This document shows positions 33,443 through 41,982 of a stretch of 64,000 nucleotides of DNA, in pieces. Both the position numbers and the translations under genes were made by a program. Source of the DNA: CAIVAT01 sp049317265 (GTDB lineage Bacteria; Bacteroidota; Bacteroidia; Bacteroidales; FEN-979); the NCBI GenBank assembly GCA_049317265.1, contig JBMOIP010000017.1:1-64000 (forward strand), written 5' to 3'. Position 1 is the first letter of the stretch; each line of letters opens with the position of its first letter. The notes beneath the pieces are model-generated. The model ran no database searches. It saw nothing but the letters and a program-made list of their open reading frames with translations, and was not told where the DNA came from.

Positions 33443-33970
33443 ATGGATCAGGACAAAGAGTTGCTGGTAAAGTGCCTGGAGAGGGATGCAGAGGCAGAAA
33501 AGCAGTTGTATGATCGCTTTGCACCCAAAATGTATGGTGTTTGTTTGCGTTTTGCCGGAAACAGGATGGAAGCCGAGGATATTCTCCAGAACGGGTTCAT
33601 TTACCTGTTTGGGAATTTAAAGAAGTTCAGGTTTGAGGGGAGCCTGGAGGGTTGGGTTCGCCGGATTTTTGTGAATGCAGCCATTAACTACTATCGGTCT
33701 AACCTGAAATTTAAAGTGCAGGTTGAATTGCCAGGTGAAATGGAGAATACCCTCTTGAATGAGGATGCTCTTTCGGCGATGTCAACTAAGGAATTACTGA
33801 AAGTTATCCAGGGCCTTCATCCCAGGTATCGTACAATTTTCAACTTGTATGTTATAGAAAATTACGGACATAAGGAGATTTCTGAAATGCTCGGGATTTC
33901 CGTGGGAACCTCTAAGGCACAACTTTGTCGCGCAAAACAAATCATCAGGAAAATTTTATTGGATCAGTAA
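33443..33970 (+). CDS. ECF-type RNA polymerase sigma factor 2
   Basis: A 175-residue ECF sigma factor from ATG 33443 (an in-frame TTG precedes it by one codon). Region 2: VCLRFAGNRMEAEDILQNGF, EGSLEGWVRRIFVNAAINYY; region 4: YGHKEISEMLGISVGTSKAQ. Its sequence parallels sigma factor 1 throughout, so the two look like paralogues from a local duplication. The following gene (29 nt) is a membrane protein with an anti-sigma-like N-terminus. Confidence 0.92.
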   Translation: MDQDKELLVKCLERDAEAEKQLYDRFAPKMYGVCLRFAGNRMEAEDILQNGFIYLFGNLKKFRFEGSLEGWVRRIFVNAAINYYRSNLKFKVQVELPGEMENTLLNEDALSAMSTKELLKVIQGLHPRYRTIFNLYVIENYGHKEISEMLGISVGTSKAQLCRAKQIIRKILLDQ

Positions 33971-33999
33971 AAACAGGTTACCAACACAAACAACTCCAC

Positions 34000-34575
34000 A
34001 TGGAAGAATCGGATCCCATAGAAGATAAGTTCAGGTCATCTTTCTCAGATTTTGAAAAGGAGCCGCCCGCAGCGGTATGGGCGAACCTTCACAAGGAACT
34101 TCATCCGGTGCCAAAACCTGGAAATCTATGGCAGCGGATCATCGGGCATCTTCACCTGAAGAGTCTGCCACTAGGCGTTTACCTGGCTTTTGGTGGTATT
34201 TCCGGCTGCCTGGTCTTGGGCATGGTGTACCTGGATTATAAAAACCACTCATCCATCCGGGGTCATGCCTATGCAGGAGATCTTCGTCTTCATAGCGGAT
34301 CGGCAGAGTTATTTCAGGTGGATGATAAAACAATGCCCTGGGATTCGGCAACCTATTACCGTTCGGCGATTATTGAGAGTTCCGGTGATTTTCAATTCAC
34401 AAAGATCGCTGCCGGAAATTATATATTGCGGATTGCCCCGGAGAGAAATTCGGAAACGGCGGGCTCTTTTCAGCCTTCATGGTTTGAAAACTGTACTGAA
34501 CCGGATTCCTGCAGGTTGATTGAAATCAGGAAAGGGGATGTTAATGTTGAAGCGCACTTGATGCCAAAGAAGTGA
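34000..34575 (+). CDS. Putative anti-sigma-type single-pass membrane protein
   Basis: A 191-residue protein from ATG 34000; an upstream in-frame start would overlap the sigma gene. Residues 1-50 are hydrophilic with the motif PPAAVWANLHKEL, found also in the sigma-1 partner (PTPGLWKGISRRL) and common in Bacteroidota anti-sigma-like proteins. One transmembrane helix lies at about 58-78. The C-terminal part (about 90-191) resembles a small carboxypeptidase-regulatory or SpaA-like beta-sandwich (SSGDFQFTKIAAGNYILRI). It lacks the barrel of its paralogous partner. Anti-sigma function is inferred from position and topology. Confidence 0.6.
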   Translation: MEESDPIEDKFRSSFSDFEKEPPAAVWANLHKELHPVPKPGNLWQRIIGHLHLKSLPLGVYLAFGGISGCLVLGMVYLDYKNHSSIRGHAYAGDLRLHSGSAELFQVDDKTMPWDSATYYRSAIIESSGDFQFTKIAAGNYILRIAPERNSETAGSFQPSWFENCTEPDSCRLIEIRKGDVNVEAHLMPKK

Positions 34576-34579
34576 TAAA

Positions 34580-34600
34580 GTGTTAAGTGTTAAGGGTTAA
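34580..34600. repeat. 7-bp tandem repeat at convergent gene ends
   Basis: GTGTTAA, GTGTTAA, GGGTTAA in tandem between the convergent anti-sigma-like and queD genes. The repeat supplies the last codons and the TAA stop (34590-34592) of queD on the minus strand. Confidence 0.8.
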
Positions 34601-35054
34601 GAGGGGATTGGTTGTCGTTGGCGAACCATTCGGCGTAGGAGGTGGCCGTTTCCCTGAGGCGCATGCTGTAAAGTTTTATACCATCCGGCAATAGTTCATC
34701 GATCCGTCTTGAAAAATCAAGCAGGAAGTTTTCGCTGGTAGGCTGGTAAGGGAGAAAGACAATATTGGTGAATGGCTCACCGGATGCTTGCAGTTGTTTT
34801 TGCGGAATATCCGAATTTAAAAGCAAAGCATGATCCAGCGGATCAACAATATGTTTTTTAACGATCTTCTTCAGATCCCCGAAATCCATCACCATTCCCA
34901 GTTTTGATGAGGAGGTGTCGGTGACAGGTGTGCCGATAACAGTTACAGACAATTCATAGGAATGGCCGTGAACATTTTTACATGGGCCATCGTATCCCAT
35001 CAGCGCATGGGCAGCTTCAAACCTGAATTCCTTTGTGACCCTTATCTGGTTCAT
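34590..35054 (-). CDS. queD: 6-carboxytetrahydropterin synthase-type protein (QueD)
   Basis: A 154-residue member of the PTPS/QueD family. Zinc ligands are His16 (FEAAH), His29 and His31 (VHGHSYEL); the catalytic Cys25 sits in GPCKNVHGH, and PTSENFLLDFSRRI follows downstream. In queuosine synthesis QueD converts dihydroneopterin triphosphate to 6-carboxytetrahydropterin. A second, more eukaryote-PTPS-like paralogue lies at 49342; this one is the more likely QueD, though neither queC nor queE is in the window. The final residues and stop come from a 7-bp repeat. Confidence 0.85.
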   Translation of the reverse strand: MNQIRVTKEFRFEAAHALMGYDGPCKNVHGHSYELSVTVIGTPVTDTSSSKLGMVMDFGDLKKIVKKHIVDPLDHALLLNSDIPQKQLQASGEPFTNIVFLPYQPTSENFLLDFSRRIDELLPDGIKLYSMRLRETATSYAEWFANDNQSPLNP

Positions 35055-35071
35055 GTGAGTTGATTGTGTGG

Positions 35072-35079
35072 CAAAGATA
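35072..35079 (-). promoter_or_regulatory. Possible -7 box for queD
   Basis: Minus-strand TATCTTTG fits TAnnTTTG, 17 nt before the start codon; no clear TTG partner. Confidence 0.35.
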
Positions 35080-35110
35080 TGAAAATTGAAGGAGCCGGAT
35101 ACATCGGTAA

Positions 35111-35668
35111 TCAGATGGCAAGGTGTTCAATGACCACTTTTATACCGATAGCGATCAAAACGATCCCCCCGGCAAATTCGGCCCACCTGGCCGGGATGAA
35201 CGTGGTTTTTTCACCAAGTTTGGCGCCCGCCACTGATACACCAAAAGTGATCACTGAAATTATAATCACAGCCTCGTAAATATTTGCCCTGATGAATCCA
35301 AAACCGACTCCTGTTATCAATGCATCGATACTTGTGGCAACCGACAGGGAGAGTAAGACGGATATTTTCCTGATATCAATAGGTTTTTTGTCATCGCCAG
35401 TCAGAAAGGATTGCCACACCATTTTCAGGCCGATAGAGGCAAGGATGGCGAAAGCAATCCAATGATCAACCGGTTCGATCATTGATTGAAGGCTGTGCCC
35501 TACAATCCACCCTATGAGGGGCATGATCCCCTGGAATACTCCGAACAGGAGCGCCATCCGTAAAACATCCTTCCAGACAAGGCGCCCGGAAACGCCAAAG
35601 GTAAGTGCTACCGCAAAGCAATCCATCGACAGCCCCAGCGAGATCAGGAAAAGTTCAGCAAAGTTCAA
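35111..35668 (-). CDS. mntP: Putative manganese exporter MntP
   Basis: A 185-residue membrane protein with six predicted helices in the MntP arrangement: LSMDCFAVALTFG near the N-terminus and the mirrored SLSVATSIDALITGVGFGF in the second half, each with the acidic residue (Asp) expected to coordinate Mn. MntP proteins expel Mn2+ and are often controlled by a Mn riboswitch; I saw no such element here because the start overlaps the upstream gene by 4 nt (ATGA), so it is translated with the sulfoxide reductase. Confidence 0.92.
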   Translation of the reverse strand: MNFAELFLISLGLSMDCFAVALTFGVSGRLVWKDVLRMALLFGVFQGIMPLIGWIVGHSLQSMIEPVDHWIAFAILASIGLKMVWQSFLTGDDKKPIDIRKISVLLSLSVATSIDALITGVGFGFIRANIYEAVIIISVITFGVSVAGAKLGEKTTFIPARWAEFAGGIVLIAIGIKVVIEHLAI

Positions 35669-36126
35669 TGGTAGATGAGATTAACAATTTTCTCCAGCCA
35701 AAAGGCATCGGTGGCATCGAAGGATCCTTTTACTTCACTGTCGACGTCGAGAACCCCAATGATCTCATTGGCAGGATTTCTGACCGGAACTACAACCTCC
35801 GACTCCGATCTTGAATCACAGGCAATATGTCCGGGGAAGAGGTGAACATCAGGGACCACAACTGTTTTCTGCTGGTCGATAGATGCCCAGCATACACCAG
35901 TATGCTGCTGAAGAACCTGGCAGGCGAGGGGACCCTGGTAGGTTTTAACAGTAAGTTCCCCTGATTTTAACAGGTAAAAGCCCGTCCAGAAAAAATACTC
36001 CATTTTGTGATGAAGAACGGCCACGATCGTAGCCATTCGGGCATCCGGGTCTGAGGACTTGGACATCAGTCCCTCCAATTGTCCGAACAGCCTCTGATAC
36101 CGGGCCTCTTTTTTAGCAATGTCCAT
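35665..36126 (-). CDS. msrC: Free methionine-(R)-sulfoxide reductase (GAF-type)
   Basis: A 153-residue GAF-domain enzyme that reduces free Met-(R)-sulfoxide. All three cysteines used in catalysis are present: Cys69 (GPLACQVL), Cys79 (GVCWAS) and Cys103 (HIACDSRSESE). Their spacing, 10 and 24 residues, is the same as Cys84, Cys94 and Cys118 of the E. coli enzyme. It precedes mntP with a 4-nt overlap and lies 8 nt after tryptophanase on the same strand, so the run may be one operon. A role in oxidative-stress repair fits a Mn/oxidant context. Confidence 0.9.
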   Translation of the reverse strand: MDIAKKEARYQRLFGQLEGLMSKSSDPDARMATIVAVLHHKMEYFFWTGFYLLKSGELTVKTYQGPLACQVLQQHTGVCWASIDQQKTVVVPDVHLFPGHIACDSRSESEVVVPVRNPANEIIGVLDVDSEVKGSFDATDAFWLEKIVNLIYH

Positions 36127-36134
36127 AATTGGAA

Positions 36135-37508
36135 TCAGGCAATTTCAAGTGAAACGGTGAAATGCCTCATGATGGGTGCTTCAGTTACTATTTTCAACCC
36201 TTTTTGAATGGAATCACGACGGTCGTAAATGTTTTTCAGCGCCACGGCCACCACATCCATATGGTTGTTGGTGTAGACCCTTCTGGGGATTGCCAAGCGC
36301 ATTAGTTCCAGGGCCGGATAACGATTTTTACGTGTTACAGGGTCGCGGTCGGCCAGGATAGCGCCGATTTCAACGCCACGCACACCGGCCTCCTTGTATA
36401 GTTCCACTGCAAGCGTTTGGGCCTGGAACTGCTCTTTGGGAAGCTGGGGTAAAAACCGCTTTGCATCCACAAAAACAGCATGACCGCCAATAGGTTGCTG
36501 AACAGGAATCCCAAATTCCATGAGGCGTTTGCCAAGGTACTCCACCTGGCGTATCCGTGTTTCAAGATAGTCGAACTCTGTACCATCATAAAGACCCTGG
36601 GCAAGGGCATTCATGTCGCGCCCCGACATGCCGCCGTAAGTGATATAACCCTCGAACATGATGTTGAAAACACTCGCCTGGCTGTGGAGTTCCCTGCTTC
36701 TCATGGCAATGAAACCGCCCATGTTGACAATCGCATCTTTCTTGGCGCTCATGGTCATCGCATCGGCACAGGCAAACATCTCAAGGACAATCTCCCGGAT
36801 GGTTTTATCCTGGTATCCTTTTTCACGCAGTTTAATGAAATAGGCATTTTCAGCAAAACGGGCAGAGTCAAATACAACCAGCTTTCCATATTTATCGGCA
36901 AGCTGTCGCACCATCTTCAGGTTCTCAATCGAAACAGGCTGACCGCCCGAGGAGTTACAGGTTACCGTAACGACGATAAACCGGATTTTATCTCCACCCG
37001 ATTTCAGGGTGTTTTCAAGTTTTACCGGGTCCAGGTTGCCCTTGAACGGGTGAGACAGGGTAGTGTCAAAAGCTTCATCGATGGTGCAGTCAACCGCTGT
37101 TGCCTTGCGGAATTCGATGTGACCTTTGGTGGTGTCAAAATGTGAATTCCCGGGAACAAGATCCCCTTCTTTGATAAGCACTGAAAACAGCACATTTTCC
37201 GCTGCACGGCCCTGGTGGGTCGGCAAATAGTAGTCAAAACCAAGCACCTTCTGTATGGCATCCTTCATTTTAAAGTAAGAAGATGCCCCTGCATAACTCT
37301 CATCACCCAGCATCATTTCCGACCATTGCCGGTCGCTCATGGCGCCCGTACCCGAATCGGTGAGGAGGTCGATGAACACCTGGTCGCTTTTCAATCCAAA
37401 AAGGTTGTAATTGGCATCCCTGATCCACTTTTCTCGTTCCTGGCGGCTGCTCTTCCGGATCGGTTCCACCATCTTAATCTTAAAGGATTCGGCGAATGGT
37501 AACTCCAT
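36135..37508 (-). CDS. tnaA: Tryptophanase (tryptophan indole-lyase)
   Basis: A 457-residue PLP beta-eliminating lyase from the ATG at 37508, close to the usual length. Motifs include FIDLLTDSGTGAMSDRQW, LPTHQGRAAENVLFS, FDSARFAENAYFIK and the PLP-lysine region MSAKKDAIVNMGG. Two positions separate tryptophanase from tyrosine phenol-lyase: where E. coli TnaA has Asp137 and His463 and tyrosine phenol-lyase has Thr124 and Phe448, this protein has Asp (HFDTTKGH) and His (MRHFTV), favouring tryptophanase. The reaction gives indole, pyruvate and ammonia. It is divergent from the butyrate genes and upstream of msrC-mntP on its own strand. No tnaC-type leader peptide is evident. Confidence 0.92.
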   Translation of the reverse strand: MELPFAESFKIKMVEPIRKSSRQEREKWIRDANYNLFGLKSDQVFIDLLTDSGTGAMSDRQWSEMMLGDESYAGASSYFKMKDAIQKVLGFDYYLPTHQGRAAENVLFSVLIKEGDLVPGNSHFDTTKGHIEFRKATAVDCTIDEAFDTTLSHPFKGNLDPVKLENTLKSGGDKIRFIVVTVTCNSSGGQPVSIENLKMVRQLADKYGKLVVFDSARFAENAYFIKLREKGYQDKTIREIVLEMFACADAMTMSAKKDAIVNMGGFIAMRSRELHSQASVFNIMFEGYITYGGMSGRDMNALAQGLYDGTEFDYLETRIRQVEYLGKRLMEFGIPVQQPIGGHAVFVDAKRFLPQLPKEQFQAQTLAVELYKEAGVRGVEIGAILADRDPVTRKNRYPALELMRLAIPRRVYTNNHMDVVAVALKNIYDRRDSIQKGLKIVTEAPIMRHFTVSLEIA

Positions 37509-37532
37509 ATTGTTATGGTTAAATGGTTTCAG

Positions 37533-37540
37533 CAAAGGTA
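37533..37540 (-). promoter_or_regulatory. Possible -7 box for tnaA
   Basis: Minus-strand TACCTTTG fits TAnnTTTG and lies 24 nt before the chosen start; a TTG is present only at a short 15-nt spacing. Confidence 0.4.
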
Positions 37541-37574
37541 GGATATTATTTCAAACAATTTTTTTCGTAACTGC

Positions 37575-37605
37575 TTGTCTGTTTGCTAAAAATCGCGTAG
37601 GTTTG
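37575..37605 (+). promoter_or_regulatory. Bacteroidota-type promoter for the ptb-permease-buk operon
   Basis: TTG at 37575-37577, an exact 20-nt spacer, then TAGGTTTG at 37598-37605. It leaves a leader of about 90 nt before the ptb ATG, containing a degenerate 8-bp repeat. Confidence 0.65.
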
Positions 37606-37621
37606 CCCCAAGGAAACGATT

Positions 37622-37677
37622 GTGAACAGGTTAACAGGAAAACAGTTAATCAGGTTGACCGGTACACTGGTAATTCG
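37622..37677. repeat. Degenerate 8-bp repeat in the ptb leader
   Basis: Seven 8-nt segments in register, including GTGAACAG, GTTAACAG, GAAAACAG, GTTGACCG and GTACACTG. They resemble the clean GTAAACAG/GTAAACTG array at 57282-57329 but are much more diverged. Unlike the others, this copy is in a 5' leader. Confidence 0.55.
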
Positions 37678-37703
37678 TAATTTTTAATTTTTAATCCAAG
37701 CAG

Positions 37704-38630
37704 ATGACTACAACAACTGGAACAACAGGAAATGCTTATCTCACTAAGCTTTCCGACTTAAATGAACTGGCAAGGAAATCGAAGAAAAAAAGACTTGCAG
37801 TGGCAGTGGCGCATGACGAACATTGTCTTGAGGCAATTTGCGCAGTCGACAGAATGGGGATTGTAGAGGCCATACTCGTCGGGAATGAGAAGAAAATTCA
37901 TGAAATTGCCGGCAAACTGAAACTTGACGTAAGCCAGATGAAGATCATCAATGAAGAAGTTGATGCGAATTCTGTTAAAATTGCCGTGAAAATGGTCCGT
38001 AACAAGGAAGCAGACATCCTGATGAAAGGGAATGTCCCCACGGCTGTTTTTCTCCGTGGCGTTTTAGATAAGGAAAACGGGCTTCGCAAAGGCGAGGTGC
38101 TGTCGCATTTTGCCCTTTTTGAAGTTCCAACCTACCATAAACTCCTTGGCCTTACCGATGCAGCGATGATTCCCGCTCCGGATTTCAAAACCAAGGTGGC
38201 TCTTACCGCCAATGCTGTTGAGTTCATGAATAAACTTGGCTATACAAAGCCTAAGGTTGCTGTTCTTGCCGCAGTGGAAATGGTGAACGAATCGATGCCG
38301 GCTACCCTCGACGGAGCCCTTCTGTCAAAAATGAGCCAGCGCGGACAAATTAAAAACTGTATCATCGACGGACCTCTTGCATATGATAACGCTGTTAGCG
38401 CAGCAAGTGCCAAACACAAGGGAATTGTAAGCGATGTAGCCGGAGATGCCGATTTGCTGATCGTTCCCGACATTGAAGCCGGTAATATTTTATACAAGGC
38501 TTTTGGTTTTTCTGCCAACGCAAAACTGGCAGCAGTGGTTCTTGGAGCTGCCGCACCTATTGTGCTCACATCCCGTTCCGATACGGAAGAGTCCAAACAG
38601 GCCAGCATAGTGATGGCCGCAGCGATTTAA
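37704..38630 (+). CDS. ptb: Phosphate butyryltransferase
   Basis: A 308-residue phosphate acyltransferase that interconverts butyryl-CoA and butyryl phosphate. The fold markers are AHDEHCLEAICAVDR near the N-terminus, LMKGNVPTAVFLRGVLD and the C-terminal IVPDIEAGNILYKAF and APIVLTSRSDTEESKQAS. The length and sequence fit Ptb rather than Pta. A downstream butyrate kinase completes the ATP-yielding pair, with an amino-acid permease between them. Confidence 0.93.
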   Translation: MTTTTGTTGNAYLTKLSDLNELARKSKKKRLAVAVAHDEHCLEAICAVDRMGIVEAILVGNEKKIHEIAGKLKLDVSQMKIINEEVDANSVKIAVKMVRNKEADILMKGNVPTAVFLRGVLDKENGLRKGEVLSHFALFEVPTYHKLLGLTDAAMIPAPDFKTKVALTANAVEFMNKLGYTKPKVAVLAAVEMVNESMPATLDGALLSKMSQRGQIKNCIIDGPLAYDNAVSAASAKHKGIVSDVAGDADLLIVPDIEAGNILYKAFGFSANAKLAAVVLGAAAPIVLTSRSDTEESKQASIVMAAAI

Positions 38631-38660
38631 ATTTCATACAGTACGGTCTAATACTGAACT

Positions 38661-40148
38661 ATGGCCAACAAGTTATTTGCGGTCAAGCCACTGCACATGT
38701 TGCTTGATGAAACGGAGGACAAAAACAGTCTGAAGAAAACACTCACGGCCATGCAACTCGTTGCACTGGGCGTGGGTGCGATCATCGGGGCAGGACTTTT
38801 TGTGCGGACAGCAGCTGCCGCTGCAAACAATGCGGGGCCATCCGTTACTTTAGGGTTCATTATTGCCGGGATTGGCTGTGCTTTTGCCGGCTTGTGTTAT
38901 GCCGAATTTGCCTCCATGATCCCGATCTCAGGGAGCGCATACACCTACTCATATGCAACCATGGGTGAATTCATGGCATGGGTGATCGGCTGGGATCTGA
39001 TCCTCGAATACGCCCTGGGTGCCGCAACAGTCAGTATTGCATGGAGTGAATACCTGAACAAGTTGTTAGGTTATGTCGGATTGAATATTCCATATTCCCT
39101 GTGTCACTCACCCTTGCAGGTATTAAGGGATTCCGGTGGCACCGTTATCGCCCATGGAATTATCAATATCCCGGCCCTGATTATTGTTGCCCTTTTAACG
39201 ATCCTGTTGATACGGGGGGTAAGGGAATCCTCGGTATTTAACGCAATCATCGTAATTACCAAGGTCGCCATTGTCATCTTATTTATAGTGTTGGGTTGGC
39301 AATTCATCAGGCCGGAGAACCAGACTCCTTTCATTCCTGCTCCTGCCAAATATATCGACGACCAGGGGGTTATCCATAATTTCGGAGGGCTCCTTGGCAT
39401 TCTTGGTGCAGCCGGCGTGGTCTTCTTCGCATTTATTGGTTTCGATGCGGTTTCAACAGCAGCACAGGAGACCAAAGATCCGAAAAGGGCCCTTCCTATT
39501 GGAATATTGGGTTCGCTGGCCATTTGTACCGTACTCTATATCCTGTTTGCTTATGTACTGACAGGTGTTGCAGGGATTGAGGATTTCAGAAAAGCAGGGA
39601 AGGAGGCCTCTGTCACCTACACAATTCAAACCTACATGTACGGCTATGGCTGGCTTGCAAAACTGGTTACCGTGGCAATCCTGGCCGGTTTCTCTTCGGT
39701 GATCCTGGTGATGCTGTATGGACAATCAAGGGTTTTCTATTCCATGAGCAGGGACGGACTTGTCCCCCCTGCATTTTCAAAAATCCATCCGAAATTCAGA
39801 ACTCCCTACAAGTCAAATCTGCTGTTTTTAGTTTTCGTTGGCCTCTTTGCGTCATTTGTTCCCGGCGATATTGTCGGGGATATGACCAGTATTGGTACGT
39901 TGTTCGCCTTTATCCTGGTGTGCATCGGGATTATCATCATGCGGAAGACCAATCCAAACCTTCCCCGTCCTTTCAGAACACCGCTTGTTCCACTGGTGCC
40001 CATCCTGGGAATGCTGGTGTGTGGGGCCATGATATACGGACTCGGCTGGCCGAACTGGATGCGGTTGTTTCTCTGGATGCTGATAGGAACAGTTTTCTAC
40101 TTTACCTATAGCATCAGAAAGAGTAAATTAAGGAATAACAAGGCGTAG
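38661..40148 (+). CDS. APC-family amino acid permease
   Basis: A 495-residue transporter with about twelve membrane helices of the APC superfamily, cationic-amino-acid-transporter branch. The substrate-binding first helix GVGAIIGAGLFVRTAAAAANN and the segment CYAEFASMIPISGSAYTYSYATMG are diagnostic. It lies between ptb and buk with gaps of 30 and 15 nt, suggesting it imports the amino acid whose fermentation feeds butyrate formation; which amino acid is unknown. Confidence 0.9.
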   Translation: MANKLFAVKPLHMLLDETEDKNSLKKTLTAMQLVALGVGAIIGAGLFVRTAAAAANNAGPSVTLGFIIAGIGCAFAGLCYAEFASMIPISGSAYTYSYATMGEFMAWVIGWDLILEYALGAATVSIAWSEYLNKLLGYVGLNIPYSLCHSPLQVLRDSGGTVIAHGIINIPALIIVALLTILLIRGVRESSVFNAIIVITKVAIVILFIVLGWQFIRPENQTPFIPAPAKYIDDQGVIHNFGGLLGILGAAGVVFFAFIGFDAVSTAAQETKDPKRALPIGILGSLAICTVLYILFAYVLTGVAGIEDFRKAGKEASVTYTIQTYMYGYGWLAKLVTVAILAGFSSVILVMLYGQSRVFYSMSRDGLVPPAFSKIHPKFRTPYKSNLLFLVFVGLFASFVPGDIVGDMTSIGTLFAFILVCIGIIIMRKTNPNLPRPFRTPLVPLVPILGMLVCGAMIYGLGWPNWMRLFLWMLIGTVFYFTYSIRKSKLRNNKA

Positions 40149-40163
40149 CTAACACTGCAATAT

Positions 40164-41240
40164 ATGAAAGACATCAGGGTCCTCGCCATCAATCCGGGAT
40201 CGACATCCACCAAGATTGCCGTTTACCAGAATTCGGAACCCATCTTCCTGAAGAATATCAAACATACCACTGAAGAGCTTGCCCCCTTCGCCAGAATAAC
40301 CGATCAGTTCCAGTTTCGCAAGGAGATTATCTTGCAGCAACTGCAGGAAGCTGATATTCATATTGAAGATTTACAGGCTGTTGTAGGGCGCGGAGGATTG
40401 CTGAAACCTATTCCTTCAGGTATTTATGAGGTGAATGAAGCAATGATCGCCGATCTGAAGAACAGTCCTTTTGGAGAACATGCCAGCAACCTGGGCGGAT
40501 TGATTGCCGCAAATCTTGTTCAGTCGTTACCCGCTGCAAAAGCCTATATCGTGGATCCGATCGTGGTCGACGAGTTCGATGAAATTGCCAGGATCTCCGG
40601 GCATCCTCTAATGGCAAGAATTTCGATTTTTCATGCACTCAATCAGAAAGCAGTAGCTCGTGAATATGCCAAATCGATCCGCCGGAAATATGAAGATCTC
40701 AACCTTATTGTTGTGCACCTTGGCGGTGGTATTACCATCGGAGCCCATCAGAAGGGCCGTGTGATCGATGTAAACCAGGGACTTGACGGCGAGGGTCCCT
40801 TCAGCCCTGAACGTACGGGTACATTGCCCGTGGGGGAACTGGTGAGATTGTGTTTCAGCGGCAAATATTCACTGAAGGAGGTTCAGAAAATGGTGAAAGG
40901 GGAGGGTGGACTGGTTGCCTACCTCGGAACCAATAACGCCTATGATGTGGAGAAGATGGTTGACGCAGGTGATGAATACGCCGAACTCATTTACCATGCC
41001 ATGGCCTACCAGGTGGCAAAGTATGTCGGGGAGATGTATACCGTGCTGAAATGCGATGTGGATGCCATCCTGATTACCGGGGGTATCGCCTATGATAAGG
41101 GCTTTGTAAACTGGATACAGGAAAGGATCTACAAATTAGCGCCAACCCATGTTTACCCGGGCGAAGATGAGATGAAAGCCCTGGCCATCAATGGCTTGAT
41201 GGTTGTTCGTGGAGAACTTGACGTTAAGAGTTATCTGTAG
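40164..41240 (+). CDS. buk: Butyrate kinase
   Basis: A 358-residue acetokinase-family kinase forming butyrate and ATP from butyryl phosphate. The start VLAINPGSTSTKIAVYQN is the phosphate-binding loop, followed by VVGRGGLLKPIPSG, HLGGGITIGAHQKGRVIDVN and ILITGGIAYDKGF. Its length separates it from acetate kinase (about 400). It is the last gene of the ptb operon and overlaps the convergent elbB gene by 17 nt, with no terminator between them. Confidence 0.95.
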   Translation: MKDIRVLAINPGSTSTKIAVYQNSEPIFLKNIKHTTEELAPFARITDQFQFRKEIILQQLQEADIHIEDLQAVVGRGGLLKPIPSGIYEVNEAMIADLKNSPFGEHASNLGGLIAANLVQSLPAAKAYIVDPIVVDEFDEIARISGHPLMARISIFHALNQKAVAREYAKSIRRKYEDLNLIVVHLGGGITIGAHQKGRVIDVNQGLDGEGPFSPERTGTLPVGELVRLCFSGKYSLKEVQKMVKGEGGLVAYLGTNNAYDVEKMVDAGDEYAELIYHAMAYQVAKYVGEMYTVLKCDVDAILITGGIAYDKGFVNWIQERIYKLAPTHVYPGEDEMKALAINGLMVVRGELDVKSYL

Positions 41241-41877
41241 CCATCATCGCCCGCACCAGGTTTTCCGCCCCTTCAGCAACTTGTGAAATGGTTGCATCCA
41301 GCATATAACATGGTGTGGTGAAAATTTTCCGCTCTCTATCGGCTATTACCTCTCCATGAATGGTCGTGGCATATTTATTCCCCGTTTTTTCAATGAATTG
41401 TGCCGAGGCAGGATCATTGCCGGTGGTTAGCGTTGTGCCCTGGAACATTCTTGCAAGAATGACCGGGGCAATGCACATTGCGCCGACAGGCTTCGCCGCT
41501 TCAGCCATGGTTTGAATGGCTGTTGCCACCTCCGGGTTGACCCGGCAGTTATCTCCATTGATGGCCCAGTCGCACAGGTTCTTTGCAGCACCGAAACCAC
41601 CGGGGAAGATCAGTGCATCAAATTCGGCAGCCCTGAATTTCGACAGTGGTTTGATGTTTCCTCTCGCGATCCTTGCCGACTCGACGAGCACATTACGCTG
41701 TTCAGATGCCACTTCCCCTGTAAGGTGATTGACGACATGGTATTGCAGAACATCGGGTGCAAAGCACTGATATTCTGCTCCATTCTTGTCAATAGCCAGC
41801 ATGGCCAGCACCGCCTCCTGGACCTCAGCGCCATCATAAACGCCGCAACCTGATAATACAACTGCAAATTTTTTCAT
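41224..41877 (-). CDS. elbB: ElbB-type glyoxalase, DJ-1/PfpI superfamily
   Basis: A 217-residue protein starting MKKFAVVLSGCGVYDGAEVQE at the ATG at 41877. The nucleophile-elbow Cys is in GAMCIAPVILA and the family signature FPGGFGAAKNLCDWA is clear. E. coli ElbB has glyoxalase activity and was once linked to isoprenoid synthesis; the exact cellular role is unsettled. A -7-like box (minus-strand TAATTTTG) lies at 41905-41912. It is convergent with and overlaps buk. Confidence 0.9.
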   Translation of the reverse strand: MKKFAVVLSGCGVYDGAEVQEAVLAMLAIDKNGAEYQCFAPDVLQYHVVNHLTGEVASEQRNVLVESARIARGNIKPLSKFRAAEFDALIFPGGFGAAKNLCDWAINGDNCRVNPEVATAIQTMAEAAKPVGAMCIAPVILARMFQGTTLTTGNDPASAQFIEKTGNKYATTIHGEVIADRERKIFTTPCYMLDATISQVAEGAENLVRAMMATDNS

Positions 41878-41904
41878 ACGTAAGTTTGAACTTTTTAACT
41901 TTTT

Positions 41905-41912
41905 CAAAATTA
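41905..41912 (-). promoter_or_regulatory. Possible -7 box for elbB
   Basis: Minus-strand TAATTTTG fits TAnnTTTG, 27 nt before the elbB start; the upstream element is not clear. Confidence 0.35.
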
Positions 41913-41982
41913 GGAAATATGGAGAGAACATTCACCTTTCCCTTGCTATTTCTTGCAAAAGGCTGTCAATGGCTGGAAGGTG

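Noticed and set aside
29646..34575. A mobile island carrying the sigma-factor region
   Set aside because: No integrase, transposase, tRNA target or direct-repeat boundaries, and base composition looks like the neighbours.
36480..37145. Antisense reading frame of 221 codons over tryptophanase
   Set aside because: Fully inside tnaA on the other strand, with no domain or start signal.
36135..37508. Tyrosine phenol-lyase instead of tryptophanase
   Set aside because: The Asp and His at the two discriminating positions match tryptophanase, not the Thr and Phe of tyrosine phenol-lyase.
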